Of a stretch of 36,323 nucleotides of DNA, positions 35,474 through 36,323 are shown in pieces. The notes beneath the pieces were generated by a model, which saw nothing but the letters and a program-made list of their open reading frames with translations, did no database searches and was not told where the DNA came from. This DNA comes from Clostridia bacterium (lineage in GTDB: Bacteria > Bacillota > Clostridia > Oscillospirales > CAG-272): NCBI GenBank assembly GCA_017503105.1, contig JAFVTS010000033.1, positions 1 to 36,323 on the forward strand. The letters run 5' to 3'. The translations under genes and the position numbers were made by a program. Every line of letters begins with the position of its first letter. Position 1 is the first letter of the stretch.

Positions 35474-35508
35474 TTTTTCTTCTCCTTTTGCTTTTAATTG
35501 TTTGACTC

Positions 35509-35537
35509 ATTATATCACAACGTTATCTCAATGTCAA
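35509..35537 (-). promoter_or_regulatory. Consensus promoter of the HTH regulator gene
   Basis: Minus strand TTGACA (35537-35532), 17-bp spacer, TATAAT (35514-35509): 12 of 12 consensus bases, about 35 bp before the start codon. Confidence 0.88.
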
Positions 35538-35770
35538 TAGGATTTAAAGCAAAACTGAAAATTTTATTTCACATTCTGTAAATTTAAGATTGAAACTATA
35601 AGGACGTTTCCTGCTGCTTTTCAGAAGATTTTCGAGCTTAAAAATGCTACAATAAAGATGGATCAAGCAGCTGTAAAAATCCAAAAAAACAAACGGCAGA
35701 ATACTTCGTATTGTCTCGGTGACGATCGATTTAAACAATACGTGGAAATGCCCAAAAGGAAGGATTTAAA

Positions 35771-36082
35771 ATGCTTACAGAGGATCAGGTAAGACAAGAC
35801 CTTGATGAAATACGTACATATTATTCAATGCGGGATTTGTTTGATAAAGCCCCAAGGGAAATTAAAGCTGAAGCATTGTTTGAAAAACTTGAGCAGTACC
35901 ACTCGGTTATGCGAAAAGCTCCGGCAAAATTATATGTTCTTTACGTTGCACTTTACGTGAATAATTCAACGCAGGTTGTTGTTGCGGAAGAGTGGGCTTA
36001 TACAAAAGAACACGTAAGGGATTTAAACAAAAGGCTTGTTGAATATCTAATATCAAAATTAAATCGAGAATTTGTGTTTTAA
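35771..36082 (+). CDS. Small sigma-region-4-like (ArpU/DUF1492-style) regulator
   Basis: 103 residues, all helical. The N-terminal half (YYSMRDLFDKAPREIKAEAL) resembles the lead of phage and element regulators of the ArpU type. The C-terminal half (VVVAEEWAYTKEHVRDLNKRL) reads as a helix-turn-helix like sigma factor region 4. Such proteins act as positive regulators of late or transfer genes. The start has AAGGAAGG 7 bases upstream. It is divergent from the HTH regulator gene with about 300 bp between, and is followed directly by the right operator module. Family assignment is from pattern, not certain. Confidence 0.65.
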   Translation: MLTEDQVRQDLDEIRTYYSMRDLFDKAPREIKAEALFEKLEQYHSVMRKAPAKLYVLYVALYVNNSTQVVVAEEWAYTKEHVRDLNKRLVEYLISKLNREFVF

Positions 36083-36095
36083 CATCTCCAAATAA

Positions 36096-36181
36096 CCTAC
36101 CAAACTTCTCTTTTTACCTACCAAAGTTACATTTTACCCTACCAAAACACTATCGCATTTTGCATTTTTGTGGTGTAGAAT
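36096..36181 (+). promoter_or_regulatory. Right operator-promoter module with three phased CCTACCAAA repeats
   Basis: CCTACCAAA occurs at 36096-36104, 36117-36125 and 36138-36146, each exactly 21 bp apart (two helical turns). TCGCAT (36153-36158) follows 15 bp after the last repeat start, then a 17-bp spacer and TAGAAT (36176-36181). The 19-mer TTTTACCCTACCAAAACAC is shared with the left module. The module drives transcription toward the right edge. Confidence 0.75.
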
Positions 36182-36187
36182 GGAAGC

Positions 36188-36311
36188 GTAAATCCCGAGG
36201 CGAGGAAAGATCGACTTACCGTTTCTTCCGAACTTTGCAAAGGATAGGTGGCCACCTTCGATAAGACGAGGTCGCAAGAAACACAAGGTTTCAATATAAC
36301 GCCGGGATTAC
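36188..36311 (+). ncRNA. Candidate structured RNA at the right edge
   Basis: The predicted start site (about 36188) coincides with GTAAATCCCGAGGCG (36188-36202), which can pair with CGCCGGGATTAC (36300-36311) to close the whole region. Inside are GTTTCTT (36221-36227) with AAGAAAC (36276-36282), an alternative GAAAC/GTTTC hairpin near 36279-36292, and self-complementary CTTTGCAAAG and GGTGGCCACC. The first ATG after the promoter is followed by a stop after two codons. No known RNA class was recognised. It could also be a structured leader of a gene beyond the window. Confidence 0.5.
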
Positions 36312-36323
36312 AAAATTACAACC

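Noticed and set aside
36188-36311. RNase P RNA, suggested by GAGGAAAG at 36202-36209
   Set aside because: The bases that follow the conserved block do not match RNase P and the other conserved regions are absent; the region is far too short.
31309-36323. CRISPR array
   Set aside because: The only phased repeats are the 9-bp CCTACCAAA motifs at 21-bp spacing next to promoters; no repeat-spacer structure exists.

Overview
This 36.3 kb window looks like a low-to-mid GC Gram-positive anaerobe of the class Clostridia, probably an uncultured gut Oscillospirales/Christensenellales-type bacterium. The basis is strong AGGAGG-type ribosome binding sites, near-perfect TTGACA-N17-TATAAT promoters, formate metabolism (fhs, pflB/pflA), a ZTP riboswitch, an ECF sigma gene of clostridial type and large secreted carbohydrate-active proteins. 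The taxonomic call is an inference from gene content; no rRNA is present.

Layout. 1-488: 3' end of a membrane/zinc-ribbon protein cut by the window edge, then a shared terminator. 567-3294 (minus): an ECF sigma factor translationally coupled to a single-pass membrane protein with an extracellular M23 peptidase domain, a likely envelope-sensing pair. 3351-7100 (plus): fhs, an XTP/dITP pyrophosphatase and an M20 dipeptidase. 7273-9179: a DMT exporter divergent from an AraC regulator. 9187-12399 (minus): ZTP riboswitch, pflB and pflA. With fhs this gives formate production from pyruvate and formate entry into the folate one-carbon pool.

12486-17030 (minus): a four-gene cassette behind one consensus promoter: SPFH/zinc-ribbon scaffold, four-helix membrane protein, zinc-ribbon/TIR/multi-TM protein, and a small Cys-rich protein. 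This is the best candidate in the window for an undescribed membrane-associated TIR (NADase or signalling) system. 17065-31254: a polysaccharide-related island with a cytoplasmic putative lyase-like protein (plus) and, on the minus strand, a 1460-aa secreted multi-module protein, a 44-aa protein, a terminator-like hairpin and a 2494-aa secreted heparinase II/III-like protein with five tandem InlB-like/jelly-roll repeats.

31255-36323: an intergenic stretch, a truncated tRNA-Arg copy and an intact tRNA-Arg(CCT), followed by the left part of an integrative element: tyrosine integrase, excisionase-like protein, a HTH regulator divergent from a small sigma-region-4-like protein, and two oppositely oriented copies of one promoter/operator module. 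These carry CCTACCAAA repeats at 21-bp spacing and a fixed distance to a TCGCAT-N17-TAnnAT promoter. One copy drives xis-int; the other drives a candidate structured RNA at the right edge. The element runs out of the window on the right.
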